Notes: generated by a model from the sequence alone, not told the origin. A stretch of DNA of 64,000 bases from Rhodococcus koreensis (GCF_900105905.1 NZ_FNSV01000005.1:8575501-8639500); one strand, 5' to 3'; counted from the first letter of the stretch, positions 1-8,518 are shown. Translations and numbers: made by a program.

Positions 1-425
1 AGGAGAACCTTCGCGTCGGGGGATTCACGACGTCGGCGGCGATCACCGACCGGGCCGTCGAGCACTGGTACGACTTCTTCCCGCGACTACGCGAGCGACG
101 TAACCAGCAGGCGGGCGGGCTCAGCGGCGGTGAACAGCAGATGCTCGCGATCGCCCGCGCGCTGGTGGCCGGGCCGCGTCTGCTGCTGCTCGACGAACCG
201 TCCCTCGGCCTGGCCCCGCGCATCACGCAGGAGGTTTTCCGTGCGCTCGGCCGGATCAGCCAGGAGACCGAGACCACGATCCTCGTGGTCGAACAGAACG
301 CGCACCTCGCCCTCGAGATCGGCACGTCCGCGGTTCTCGTCGACGCGGGCCGAGTCGTCGCCCAACGCCCCGCCGCCGGATTGGCGCACGACGAGTCGGT
401 GCGACGCGCCTACCTCGGCTACTGA
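1..425 (+). CDS. livF: Liv-type ABC transporter ATP-binding protein (LivF), 5'-truncated
   Basis: This is the C-terminal part of an ATPase that energises uptake by a branched-chain-amino-acid-type ABC importer; its start lies before the window. The readable frame begins at base 3. It shows the ABC signature LSGGEQQMLAIARAL, the Walker B stretch LLLLDEPSLGLAP, and a VEQN switch region as is usual in LivF. The stop at 425 is 16 nt before the livH start, so it is in one operon with livH and livM. LivG and the binding protein would be expected upstream, outside the window. The substrate cannot be read from the sequence, and Liv-type systems in catabolic clusters often carry compounds other than amino acids. 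Confidence 0.93.
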   Translation, partial: ENLRVGGFTTSAAITDRAVEHWYDFFPRLRERRNQQAGGLSGGEQQMLAIARALVAGPRLLLLDEPSLGLAPRITQEVFRALGRISQETETTILVVEQNAHLALEIGTSAVLVDAGRVVAQRPAAGLAHDESVRRAYLGY

Positions 426-441
426 GCACAGGAGAGTGGTC

Positions 442-1316
442 ATGGATGTATTTCTCCAACAATTGGTGGACGGGCTCATGTGGGGCGCCCTGTACGGCGC
501 GTTCGCGCTGAGCATCGTCCTGGTCTACCGCGCATCGGGAATCGTCAACTTCGCGCAGGGCGAGATGGCGATGTTCTCGGCGTTCTTCGCCTGGCAGTTC
601 CACGCATGGGGTGTGCCGCTGTACCTCGCCGTCCTCGGCGCGATGGCGGTCGCCTTCGTCGGCGGAGCCGCCACCGAACGGGTACTGATCCGGCCGCTGG
701 CATCGTCGCCGAACCACATGCCGCTGGTCATCATCACCCTCGGCCTGATGCTGGTGCTCAACAGCGCCGCCGGCTGGATCTGGGGCGTGCAGAGCAAGGA
801 GTTCCCGGCGATCGTGTCCGGGCCGGTGCTCACGCTCGGTCCGGTTGCGGTTTCCCAGCAGTCGCTGGTCATCGTCGTCGTGGTCGCGGCGCTGCTGTTC
901 GTCCTGTTCCAGCGGACGAAAGTCGGGCTGGCGATGCGGCGGCGGCAGACAACCCGGACTCGGCGCAGCTGATCGGCGTGCCCGTCGGCCGGATGCTCAT
1001 GATCGGCTGGGGCCTCGCCGCGACCATCGGAGCCCTCGCCGCCTCCCTCGCGGCGCCGCAGCTGTTCCTGCAACCGAACATGCTCGTCGCCTCGCTGATC
1101 TACGCCTTCGCCGCCGCCGTCCTCGGCGGCCTCGACAGCCCGGTCGGTGCACTCGTCGGCGGATTGTGCGTGGGTGTCGCGGAAAACCTTGCCGGCACCT
1201 ACATTTCCTGGATCGGCCACGACTTCAAACAGGCCGTGGCGTTGGCCCTGATCCTCGGTGTGTTGCTCCTCAAACCCGAGGGTCTGTTCGGTGCACGGAA
1301 GGTGGCCCGAGTATGA
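442..1316 (+). pseudogene. livH: Liv-type ABC transporter permease LivH, interrupted by an apparent 1-nt deletion
   Basis: The frame starting at ATG 442, after a GGAGAG ribosome site, encodes a typical LivH membrane protein (VYRASGIVNFAQGEMAMF near the N-terminus). After GLAMR, near position 937-943, it runs into an out-of-frame tail and stops at 972. The expected continuation, DNPDSAQLIGVPVGRML up to the terminal KPEGLFGARKVARV, is intact in the frame one base back and ends at 1316. Restoring one G in the CGGCGGCGGCAG run gives the normal GLAMRAAADNP and a protein of about 291 residues. The gene is otherwise full length, and livM overlaps its stop by 4 nt. The lesion is either a sequencing error or a recent inactivating mutation that would disable the importer. 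Confidence 0.85.
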
Positions 1317-2377
1317 GAATCGTCGAACTGCTTCGCCGTCCCCGCGCCGAACTCGATCCACCACGGTGGCTGGCGAGAGCGACGGTCGCGGTGGTGCTCC
1401 TCGTGACGGCCGTGGCGCCGTTGGTGTCGGCGCCGTACGTCAACTTCGATCGATCCATGGTGCTGGTGTACGTGGTGGTCGGGCTGGGACTGAACCTGCT
1501 GACCGGCAACACCGGTCAGATCTCTCTCGGCCACGGCTTCTTCTTCGCCGTCGGTGCGTACCTCAGTGCCGTGCTGGTCGAGAATCACGACGTCCCGTAC
1601 CTGCTGCTCCTTCCGGTCGCGTTCGCGGTCTGTTTCGTGATCGGGTACCTGTTCGGCCTGCCCGCCCTGCGCCTCCACGGACTTCAGTTGGCGCTCGCCA
1701 CTCTAGGGCTGGCACTGGTCACCCCGGCGGTGATCAAACGGTTCGAGCACGTCACCGACGGCCAGGCGGGAATTAACATCGCCGGCGCCGAACCCCCGGC
1801 ATTCAGCGGACTCGAACGCGACCAGTGGGTGTACTACCTGTGCCTGGTGGTGGCGCTGATCGCCTTCTTCGTGGTCCGGCGACTCTCCACCGGCCGGATC
1901 GGTCGATCACTGATCGGGATCCGGGACTACGAGGCCGTCGCCACCACGCTCGGCGTCCCGGCCACCCGCACGAAGACGACGGTGTTCGCGCTCAGCGCGG
2001 CCTTCGCCGGCATCGGCGGCGTGCTCTACAGCTTCGTGGTCCAGTACGTCGGCCCCGAGGCATTCGGGCTCCCGTTGGCGATCGCCTTCATCACCATGAT
2101 CGTCATCGGTGGCCTCGGCACCGTCCCCGGTGTGGTGTTCGGGGCGTTCTTCGTGCAGTACGTGCCGCAGTGGACAGCGGAGATCAATCAGTCGGCGGCG
2201 GGCATCACGTACGGTGCGGCGTTGATCGTCTTCATCTTCGTGATCCCGTACGGGCTGATCAGTGTGATCCGGTGGGTGCTGGGGCCGCTGGTGAGCAAGA
2301 TACCCGGCGCTCGCCGACACAGGCGGGCTGTGTCTTCGGTCGACGAGGATCCGCTGGAGCTGGTCGCCTCCCACTGA
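1313..2377 (+). CDS. livM: Liv-type ABC transporter permease LivM
   Basis: This is the second integral membrane permease (354 residues) of the importer whose ATPase and LivH lie just upstream. The ATG overlaps the livH stop as ATGA. The protein is rich in hydrophobic helices and shows the LivM hallmarks GLNLLTGNTGQISLGHGFFF (residues about 58-77) and a cytoplasmic loop GRIGRSLIGIRDYEAVATTL that contacts the ATPase. The C-terminus carries a short polar extension. A strong hairpin follows the stop within about 20 nt, so this is the last gene of the operon. The substrate is unknown. The neighbouring convergent operon of acyl-CoA enzymes makes a carboxylic-acid-like substrate plausible, which is inference. 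Confidence 0.93.
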   Translation: MRIVELLRRPRAELDPPRWLARATVAVVLLVTAVAPLVSAPYVNFDRSMVLVYVVVGLGLNLLTGNTGQISLGHGFFFAVGAYLSAVLVENHDVPYLLLLPVAFAVCFVIGYLFGLPALRLHGLQLALATLGLALVTPAVIKRFEHVTDGQAGINIAGAEPPAFSGLERDQWVYYLCLVVALIAFFVVRRLSTGRIGRSLIGIRDYEAVATTLGVPATRTKTTVFALSAAFAGIGGVLYSFVVQYVGPEAFGLPLAIAFITMIVIGGLGTVPGVVFGAFFVQYVPQWTAEINQSAAGITYGAALIVFIFVIPYGLISVIRWVLGPLVSKIPGARRHRRAVSSVDEDPLELVASH

Positions 2378-2398
2378 CGATCTGTGGTGGGCTCGAAA

Positions 2399-2438
2399 CG
2401 GGAAGTGCCCGGCGGACGAATCCGCCGGGCACTTCCCG
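2399..2438. terminator. Perfect 18-bp hairpin, probably a bidirectional terminator
   Basis: The arms 2399-2416 and 2421-2438 are exact reverse complements around the loop CGAA, and the right arm is followed by CTTTT. The hairpin sits between convergent livM (ending at 2377) and the phosphotransferase gene (ending at 2449), so it probably terminates both transcripts. Confidence 0.85.
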
Positions 2439-2448
2439 CTTTTCGCAG

Positions 2449-3822
2449 CTATGCGTTCATGTGCCGGGGATTGGCCACCCGCAGGCGGGCCACAACGGCG
2501 ATCGAGATCGCCCGGAGCACGCTGTCGTCGAGGTAGTCGAGAGCCCCCGCGCGAATCCGTGCGGCAAGCTCGGCCTCGGACGCGCATCCGAGTGCACCGA
2601 GGGCGCCGTCGAGCAGGGAATCGGCGCCGTTCCCGGCATCGAGTTCACGCCCCGCGGTGCGCAACAGGTTGACGCAGATCCGCAGGAGATACCGCTCCCG
2701 CTCGTGCGTTCCGTCGAGGGCCGGTCCGAGGTCGTCGGCCACAGTGCCGGCCACGAGGTCGAGGATCTCCGGGACACTGGGCCTGTCGTGCACGGTGCGC
2801 CCGGGTGGCGCCGGCGGGGGAGCGGTTGCGGCGTCGTCGAGCAGTCCGAGGACGTCGAGCAGGTCGTACTCGGATTCGCAGACCCGGCGTCCGATGGCCG
2901 CCAGTTCGAGGGACCGCTCGGCCCCGCCGAGGTGACGTTCGGCCTGAAACCTGCTCAGCACCAACCATCTCACGGTTCCGAACGTTTCCCACCAGTGCAG
3001 TTCGGGCAACGACGGCCTCGTCCCGGTGGCCTTCTCGTAGCCGTCCAGGAGCTGGTCGCGGGCGCCGATTCCGGCGACGGGCTCATCCGCGCCGAACCGC
3101 CACGCCCGCACGCACAGCCAGCCGAGGTCCTCGACGGGGTTACCGAGGTGGGCGAGTTCCCAATCGAGCACTCCGCGGATGCCGGTTCCGTCGACGAGAA
3201 GGTTTCCGATCCGGAAGTCGCCGTGTACCAAAGCCTGCGGTCGCGACGGTGGACGGTGGTCACGCAACCATCGCAGACCCACCTCGACCGCGGGCCGGGG
3301 TTCGCCGAGGTCGCGGTAGGTGGCCTCGAGCGCGTCCACCGGGTCGGTGGTGTCGAGGACGGCGAGAGAGTCCAGGGGAGTGCGGTGGATCAGGCCGAGG
3401 ACGAAACCCATGTCCTCGGCGAGACGGCTGCGCACCTCGTCGAAGGCGGGGTCCCGCTGCAGTTTCCGGGGGAGTGATTCGCCCTCCACCTTGTTCATGA
3501 TCAGGTACGGGGCGTCGATGCCGGGTGCGGTGTCCCCGGAAGCGAGGACGGTGGGCACCGGCACGCCCGCGGCGGCGGTGGCCCGCAGGCACGCCACCTC
3601 CGCGCGCATCCGGGCGGCGTCGCCGTGCCCGGGCGGGTCGCGGCGCAACACGACGGGCAGGGGTTGCCCGTCCGGGCCGTCGGCGTCGACGGCCCACACC
3701 TGCCGGCTGGCGCCGCCGGTCAGCTGCCGGGGTTCCCCGACCGTGGCGTCCATGCCGTAGGCGGCGGTCAGGACGGCGCGGATGCCGTCCGCGAGGGCTA
3801 CGGGAGCGTCGGTCATCGCCAT
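2449..3822 (-). CDS. Aminoglycoside-phosphotransferase-like kinase (ACAD10/11 kinase-half homologue)
   Basis: This 457-residue protein has an APH/choline-kinase fold in its first ~350 residues. The catalytic loop LVHGDFRIGNLL (His200, Asp202, Asn207) and the metal-binding VLDWELAHLGNP (Asp220) are both present. The last ~100 residues form a separate helical domain (RYLLRICVNLLRTAGRELD and following) of the kind often appended to such kinases. Relatives (LvaA, ACAD10/11) phosphorylate the hydroxyl of 4-hydroxyacyl-CoAs so that the partner dehydrogenase can remove it; that role here is inference. ATG 3816 overlaps the upstream dehydrogenase stop as ATGA; ATG 3822, two codons earlier, is the alternative used for these coordinates. 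It is the last gene of a leftward operon. Confidence 0.88.
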   Translation of the reverse strand: MAMTDAPVALADGIRAVLTAAYGMDATVGEPRQLTGGASRQVWAVDADGPDGQPLPVVLRRDPPGHGDAARMRAEVACLRATAAAGVPVPTVLASGDTAPGIDAPYLIMNKVEGESLPRKLQRDPAFDEVRSRLAEDMGFVLGLIHRTPLDSLAVLDTTDPVDALEATYRDLGEPRPAVEVGLRWLRDHRPPSRPQALVHGDFRIGNLLVDGTGIRGVLDWELAHLGNPVEDLGWLCVRAWRFGADEPVAGIGARDQLLDGYEKATGTRPSLPELHWWETFGTVRWLVLSRFQAERHLGGAERSLELAAIGRRVCESEYDLLDVLGLLDDAATAPPPAPPGRTVHDRPSVPEILDLVAGTVADDLGPALDGTHERERYLLRICVNLLRTAGRELDAGNGADSLLDGALGALGCASEAELAARIRAGALDYLDDSVLRAISIAVVARLRVANPRHMNA

Positions 3823-4997
3823 GGTGCAGCCTCGGGATCGCGCAGCAACCGGCGGGCGGTCGACATGCGGTGAACTTCGTCGGGACCGTCGTAGATGCGG
3901 GCGTACCGCGCCTGCCGGTACATCCGCTCGAGTGGGGTATCGGCGGTCAGGCCGAGCGCCCCGTGAATCTGGATGGCCCGGTCCACGACGTCGTGGAGCA
4001 TGCGGGCGCCCCAGAATTTCACCAGCCCGATGCGCACCCTGGCGTCCTCCCCGGCGTCCATCGCGCGAGCGGCATCGAGAGTCATGAGCCGGGCGGCGTG
4101 GATCTGGGCGGCGGATTCGGCGATGTAGCGGTGCACTTCGCCCTTCTCCGCGAGCAGTGAGCCGTGGGCGTAGCGGGTGTTCGCGCGGGCACACATCAAC
4201 TCGTATGCGCGCTGAGCCTGCCCGAGCCACCGCATGCAATGGAATATCCGGCCGGGGCCGAGCCGGTCCTGGGCCACCGCGAAGCCCTTGCCGCGTTCGC
4301 CGAGGAGATTGGCGGCGGGGACGTGCACATCGGTGAGCCGGACCTCGTAGTGATCACTCGGGTCGTGCCCCATCGTCGGGATCGACCGGACGATCTGGAA
4401 TCCGGGGGTGTCGGTCGGCACGATGATCGCGCTGATGCGCTCGTGCCTCGGGGCGGTGTCGGGTTCGGTCCGGGCGAAGACCGAGCAGTAGCCGGCGTCC
4501 TTTACGCCGGTGGTGAACCATTTGTGTCCGTTGATGATCCAGGTGTCGCCGTCGAGGTCGGCGCGTGTCTCGATGAGGGTGGGATCGGATCCCGCCGCGT
4601 CCGGTTCGGTCAACCCGACGGACGGCAGGAATTCCCCGGCGACCAGCGGGGGAATCCATCGCTGCCGTTGCTCGGGAGTGCCGTGTTTGTGCAGCATCAG
4701 GGTGTCCTGCATGGACACCGAGCCGACGGCCAACTGGCCGAACTCCGAGCGTCCGATGATCTCGTTGAGATGCACGAAGTCGAGGAACGGGACACCGCCA
4801 CCGCCGAGTTCGGCGGGATGGCCGAGCGCCCACAAACCGAGTTCCTTGGCCCTCGAACGTAATTCGTCGATGGCCACGTGAGCGGGGCCGTCCTCGTTCA
4901 CCAGGATGGGTTCGGCGGGGATGACGGCGTCGTCGATGAACGAGCGCATCCGCGCGCACAGTTCGGGGAGCGGGACGGCGGAACGGGTTTCGGACAT
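3813..4997 (-). CDS. Acyl-CoA dehydrogenase (ACAD11-like)
   Basis: This 394-residue flavoprotein has a complete acyl-CoA dehydrogenase layout. An N-terminal helical domain is followed by VGLTEPDAAGSDPTLI, then WFTTGVKDAGYCSVF in the beta domain, and a C-terminal helical domain ending YDGPDEVHRMSTARRLL. It overlaps the downstream APH-like kinase gene by 4-10 nt. That pairing matches the fused kinase-dehydrogenase proteins ACAD10/11 and the separate LvaA/LvaC of levulinate catabolism. The likely job is therefore elimination from, or dehydrogenation of, a phosphorylated 4-hydroxyacyl-CoA; this is inference from context, and an ordinary 2,3-dehydrogenase role is not excluded. ATG 4997 lies 1 nt after the preceding stop. 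Confidence 0.9.
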   Translation of the reverse strand: MSETRSAVPLPELCARMRSFIDDAVIPAEPILVNEDGPAHVAIDELRSRAKELGLWALGHPAELGGGGVPFLDFVHLNEIIGRSEFGQLAVGSVSMQDTLMLHKHGTPEQRQRWIPPLVAGEFLPSVGLTEPDAAGSDPTLIETRADLDGDTWIINGHKWFTTGVKDAGYCSVFARTEPDTAPRHERISAIIVPTDTPGFQIVRSIPTMGHDPSDHYEVRLTDVHVPAANLLGERGKGFAVAQDRLGPGRIFHCMRWLGQAQRAYELMCARANTRYAHGSLLAEKGEVHRYIAESAAQIHAARLMTLDAARAMDAGEDARVRIGLVKFWGARMLHDVVDRAIQIHGALGLTADTPLERMYRQARYARIYDGPDEVHRMSTARRLLRDPEAAPWR

Positions 4998-4998
4998 G

Positions 4999-5385
4999 TC
5001 AGCGCTCCCGTCGCCGGCCGGCCTGCGCGCGCAGGGGCGAGGTGGCGGCGGAGTCGACGTATTCGTCGATACGGGTGATCCGGCCGTCGTCGACGCGGAC
5101 AAACAGGCACGCAGGCACCTCCAGCGGTCCGTGGCCGGGCAGCGTGGCGCGCAGGACGTGCTGCTGGGCAAAGCCGTTTGGCAACTCGTGGCGGCGGATG
5201 TCCTCGTAGCGCAGGTCCTCGAGTGTGCGCGAGAGCCAGTGCAGCACCCTCAGGTTCTCGGTGACCGTCTGCTCGCGTCCGTCGTCGTTGTGCCAGATCC
5301 GCGCGTCCGGTGCGTACAGCGCGGTCAGTGTCGTCTCGTCGCCGTCACCGACGGCGGCGAAGAAGCGATCAGCCAGCTCGTTCAT
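4999..5385 (-). CDS. NTF2-like / SnoaL-type small protein
   Basis: This 128-residue protein has the NTF2-like cone fold pattern: an N-terminal helix MNELADRFFAAVGDGDETTL, then LYAPDARIWHND, and a C-terminal strand VPACLFVRVDDGRITRIDEY. The fold includes ketosteroid isomerases, SnoaL cyclases and limonene-1,2-epoxide hydrolase as well as catalytically silent members, so no reaction can be assigned. It sits between the HMG-CoA-lyase-type gene and the acyl-CoA dehydrogenase, separated from the latter by 1 nt, so it is cotranscribed with acyl-CoA enzymes. The last ten residues are unusually arginine-rich. Confidence 0.8.
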   Translation of the reverse strand: MNELADRFFAAVGDGDETTLTALYAPDARIWHNDDGREQTVTENLRVLHWLSRTLEDLRYEDIRRHELPNGFAQQHVLRATLPGHGPLEVPACLFVRVDDGRITRIDEYVDSAATSPLRAQAGRRRER

Positions 5386-5462
5386 GCGAAAATCCGTCTC
5401 TTCCGTGTGGTGCTGCCCGCGGCGCAGCGGAGTGTTCCGTCGCGGTGTCGGCAGCGAGGTGG

Positions 5463-6386
5463 TCAATTGCAGGCGGTGTCGGCGGGGACCGGTCGACCCC
5501 CGGCCGCGAGCAGTCTGCCTGCGAGGGATTTGCCGAGCAGGCGCCCGGCCAGTCGAGCGGCGTCGAGTTCGATGTCGATGTCGATGCCGGTGGTGATGCC
5601 GCCGTCCTCGAACATGTAGGCCAGTTCCTCGGTGGCGATGTTGCCGCTCGCGCCCGGCGCGAAGGGGCACCCACCGAGCCCGCCGACGGAGGCGTCGAAC
5701 TGGCGGATGCCCGAGGTGTATGCGGCCCACGCGTTCGCCAGGCCTTGGCCGCGGGTGTCGTGCAAGTGCAGGCCGAGGTCGACGCCCGGGGCGGCGGCGC
5801 GCACCCGGGCGAGCACGTCTGTGGTGCGCACCGGCGTCGCGGTCCCGATGGTGTCGGCGACCGACACCGCATCGGCACCCGAAAGAACTGCACGCCGCGC
5901 GATGTCGGCCACGCGCTCCGGTGGGGTGGGTCCGTCGAATGGGCAGTCGAACGCGATGGCGACGATCACTTCGAGTGTGCCGCCCGCCTGGTGAATCAGT
6001 TCGGCGACGGGGGTGATCAGCGCGATCGACTCCTCGCTGCTGCGGCCGACGTTGGCCCGGCTGTGCCCGTCGGACGCGGAGACGACGTACTCGAGGCGGG
6101 TCAGACCCGCTGCGAGTGCTCGCTTGACGCCGCCGAGTCCGGCAACCAGCGCCGAGAAGGTGACGTGTGGCCAGCGGCCGAGTTGGGCGGCGACGGCCTC
6201 GGCGTCGGCCAGCGCCGGGACGGCCCGCGGGGAGACGAAGGACGTGACCTCGATGCGCCGGACACCGGTCGCGGCGAGCGCGTCGATCAGCTCCAGCTTG
6301 GCGGCGGTGGGAATGGGCTTCTCGATCTGCAGTCCGTCGCGGGGCCCGACCTCCCGGATGTCGACCTCCGGTGGAATCGCGGTCAC
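5463..6386 (-). CDS. Hydroxymethylglutaryl-CoA lyase family protein
   Basis: This 307-residue TIM-barrel enzyme of the HMGL-like family cleaves a 3-hydroxy-3-methylglutaryl-CoA-type substrate to acetyl-CoA and an acetoacetate-like acid. Visible motifs are REVGPRDGLQIEKP (residues 11-24), the metal site GLHLHDTRG (His207, His209) and the catalytic-cysteine loop GGLGGCPFAPGASGN (Cys240). The GTG start overlaps the stop of the upstream CoA-transferase as GTGA. The frame remains open upstream, but no better start precedes the motif. Together with the CoA-transferase and acyl-CoA dehydrogenase it suggests catabolism of a branched or hydroxylated acyl chain. A leucine-degradation role is less likely because no methylcrotonyl-CoA carboxylase gene is nearby. 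Confidence 0.9.
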   Translation of the reverse strand: MTAIPPEVDIREVGPRDGLQIEKPIPTAAKLELIDALAATGVRRIEVTSFVSPRAVPALADAEAVAAQLGRWPHVTFSALVAGLGGVKRALAAGLTRLEYVVSASDGHSRANVGRSSEESIALITPVAELIHQAGGTLEVIVAIAFDCPFDGPTPPERVADIARRAVLSGADAVSVADTIGTATPVRTTDVLARVRAAAPGVDLGLHLHDTRGQGLANAWAAYTSGIRQFDASVGGLGGCPFAPGASGNIATEELAYMFEDGGITTGIDIDIELDAARLAGRLLGKSLAGRLLAAGGRPVPADTACN

Positions 6387-7648
6387 GAGATCGTGCCCTG
6401 CTCGCGCAGTGCGGTGAGTCGGTCGGCGTCGTAGCCGAGGATTTCGGTGAGCACCTCGTCGGTGTGGGTGCCCGGGCGGCTGGGCCCACCCCAGCGGACC
6501 CCGCCCGCGGTCTCGCTGAGTTTCGGGATCACCCCGACTCCCTTCACCGGCTCCGGATCGAATCCGGTGTCGCCGGGCCCGAGGGAGGGGTCGACGTGGT
6601 CGACGAAGATCTCGCGGGCGTTGAACTGGGGATCGGCCATCACCTCGGCGACCGTGTTGACCGGGCCCGTGACCACCTCGAACTTGGTCAGCAGCTCGAT
6701 CAGCTCCGCCGCGGGGAAGCCGGCCGCCCACTCGGCGATCAGGGTGTCGAGCTCGTCCTGGTGATCACCGCGCGCGGTGTGGGTGGCGTAGCGCGGATCG
6801 GTGGCGAGGTCGGGGCGGCCCATCGCAGCGGACAGACGCGCGAACAGCGTGTCCTGGTTGGCCGCGATGATCACCCACAGTCCGTCCTGCGTGCGATACA
6901 GATTGGACGGTGCGACGCGGTCGAGGCGGGTGCCGGAGGGTTGCCGGACGTGACCGGTCTTGTGGTAGTCGGGAACGGTGGACTCCTGGATGGCGAGTGC
7001 GGCCTCGGTGAGCGCGGCATCGACGATCTGTCCCCGTCCGGTGCGTCCGCGCGCGATGAGCGCGGCGAGGACACCCTGGAAGGCGAACATCCCGGCGAGG
7101 CTGTCGCCGAGCGAGAGCGCGATCCGCGGGGGCGCCTGGCCGGGAAATCCGTTGAGGTGCCGCAAGCCGCTGATGCCCTCGGCCACCGACGCGTATCCGG
7201 GACGCGCGGCGTACGGACCGGTCTGGCCGTATCCGGAGACCCGGGCCAGGACCAGCCGCGGGGAAATTTCCCGGAGGACGTCGTAGCCGACGCCCCAGCG
7301 CTCGAGGGTGCCGGGCCGGAAGCTCTCGACGACGACATCGGCGGTGGCGACGAGGTCGAGGAAGATCCGCCGGCCGGCCTCGGTGCGCAGGTCGAGGTTC
7401 ACGCACCGTTTGTTGCGGGCGTGCACCGACCAGAAGTATTGGTGACCGCCCTCGGCCTGGCCCCAGTCCCGCAGGGGGTCGGGACGATCGGGGGCTTCGA
7501 TCTTGATGACGTCGGCGCCCATGTCACCGAGGAGGCGTCCGCAGTACGGGCCTGCGATGAGGGTGCCCAGTTCGAGTACCCGCAGGCCGTCGAGCGCTCC
7601 CGGCGGTGTGTCGGTGGTAGCGGACGCGAACGGTGGGTGCGTTGTCAT
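6383..7648 (-). CDS. Family III CoA-transferase (CaiB/BaiF/Frc type)
   Basis: This 421-residue protein has the family III CoA-transferase pattern. LRVLELGTLIAGPYCGRLLG opens the nucleotide-binding domain (residues ~22-41). LSLGDSLAGMF carries the expected catalytic aspartate (Asp182), and RGQIVDAALTEAA follows. The enzyme moves CoA between carboxylic acids, here probably activating the pathway acid for the lyase and dehydrogenase encoded downstream. ATG 7648 was chosen because the conserved domain begins shortly after it; the open frame extends upstream without family similarity. It is the first gene of the leftward five-gene operon, about 150 nt from the TetR gene stop. Confidence 0.9.
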   Translation of the reverse strand: MTTHPPFASATTDTPPGALDGLRVLELGTLIAGPYCGRLLGDMGADVIKIEAPDRPDPLRDWGQAEGGHQYFWSVHARNKRCVNLDLRTEAGRRIFLDLVATADVVVESFRPGTLERWGVGYDVLREISPRLVLARVSGYGQTGPYAARPGYASVAEGISGLRHLNGFPGQAPPRIALSLGDSLAGMFAFQGVLAALIARGRTGRGQIVDAALTEAALAIQESTVPDYHKTGHVRQPSGTRLDRVAPSNLYRTQDGLWVIIAANQDTLFARLSAAMGRPDLATDPRYATHTARGDHQDELDTLIAEWAAGFPAAELIELLTKFEVVTGPVNTVAEVMADPQFNAREIFVDHVDPSLGPGDTGFDPEPVKGVGVIPKLSETAGGVRWGGPSRPGTHTDEVLTEILGYDADRLTALREQGTIS

Positions 7649-7796
7649 TGTGCGTGCCTTCGGGGAGATCGGAACAACGGCCGAGTCGACGAGATCGATC
7701 GGTCGGCCGTTGCTCAGTCGATGGTGAGGGGTGTGCAGGAAGCGCACCGTCGGGATCGTGACCCGGCACGGTTCTCGGTGGGGGAGCGCGCGGCGC

Positions 7797-8432
7797 TCAG
7801 TTCCGGTCGAGACCGAGTGCGCCGAGGCACATCTGGTCGAGGGTGTCGAGCAGGGCCGCCTCGTCGGCGTCGTCACCCTGGATCAACCACAGGTACAGGG
7901 TGTGGTCGACCATGGCGGCCATCGCGCGGGCCGCCAGCACCGGGTCGAGAGTGGCGGTGACCAGTCCGTCCTGCTGCCAGCGTGCGATCGCGCGAGAGGT
8001 CCGGTCGATCAGCTGACGGCGGTGCTCGTGACGGAGTTCGCGGAATTCGTCGTTGAACGTCGCGACCTGTTCGACGATCGCCATCAGCGGGGCGTTCCGG
8101 CGATAGGACTGATAGTACGAGCGGTTCGACGCGACCAGTTTCTCCGCCGGAGACAAGTCGCCTTCGGTCGGCTCGCGGCGGTGCATGTCCTCGAACAATC
8201 GAGTGCTCAGCTCCCGGAACACTTCTTCCTTCGACTCGAAGTAGCGGTAGAAGGTGCCGTAGGAGACGTTCGCCTCCTGGGCGATGTGTTCGACCCGGGT
8301 GTCGGGGAATCCGACCGTCTCGAACACCTTCCGGGCGGCGTCGAGCAGTGCGTCGCGTGTCTTGCGGCCACGCGCGGTCAGGGTGTCGACAGTGGCCGGC
8401 GTGGACGGGGTATTGACAGATGACTTGCTCAC
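7797..8432 (-). CDS. TetR-family transcriptional regulator
   Basis: This protein of about 211 residues has a standard TetR N-terminal helix-turn-helix, with DALLDAARKVFETVGFPDTRV followed by IAQEANVSYGTFYRYFESKEEVF, and a helical ligand-binding domain. GTG 8432 is preferred because GGGAG lies about 9 nt upstream; TTG 8438 in the same frame is too close to that site. The gene is divergent from the VOC/AhpD pair, and the 80-nt gap holds a strong palindrome. It also lies just upstream of, and on the same strand as, the acyl-CoA operon, so it could regulate both. The effector is unknown; an acyl-CoA is a reasonable guess. Confidence 0.92.
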   Translation of the reverse strand: MSKSSVNTPSTPATVDTLTARGRKTRDALLDAARKVFETVGFPDTRVEHIAQEANVSYGTFYRYFESKEEVFRELSTRLFEDMHRREPTEGDLSPAEKLVASNRSYYQSYRRNAPLMAIVEQVATFNDEFRELRHEHRRQLIDRTSRAIARWQQDGLVTATLDPVLAARAMAAMVDHTLYLWLIQGDDADEAALLDTLDQMCLGALGLDRN

Positions 8433-8451
8433 AGACAAACTCTCCCAATAG

Positions 8452-8472
8452 ATGACATGACTGTCAAGTCAT
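8452..8472. promoter_or_regulatory. 21-bp TetR-type operator
   Basis: This near-palindrome has the form ATGAC-n-TGAC-n-GTCA-n-GTCAT. All positions pair except three, including the centre at 8462. It lies between the divergent TetR gene and the VOC gene at 8519. Size, symmetry and placement are those of an autoregulatory TetR operator; binding itself is inferred. Confidence 0.65.
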
Positions 8473-8518
8473 TTTTGTTCGCTTCTCGCGACGACTTCAC
8501 CACATCGGAAGGACCGCC

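Noticed and set aside
930-955. Programmed ribosomal frameshift in livH
   Set aside because: There is no slippery heptamer or stimulatory structure evident, and livH genes are not known to need one. A plain 1-nt deletion explains it.
1825-3477. A 550-codon open frame on the plus strand crossing livM and the kinase gene
   Set aside because: It runs out of frame through livM, across a perfect terminator hairpin and antisense to a clear kinase. Its composition is that of a GC-rich shadow frame.
2449-4239. Longer upstream start for the kinase at 2449
   Set aside because: The extra 139 residues overlap the dehydrogenase gene antiparallel to its codon pattern, and the conserved kinase fold begins after ATG 3822.
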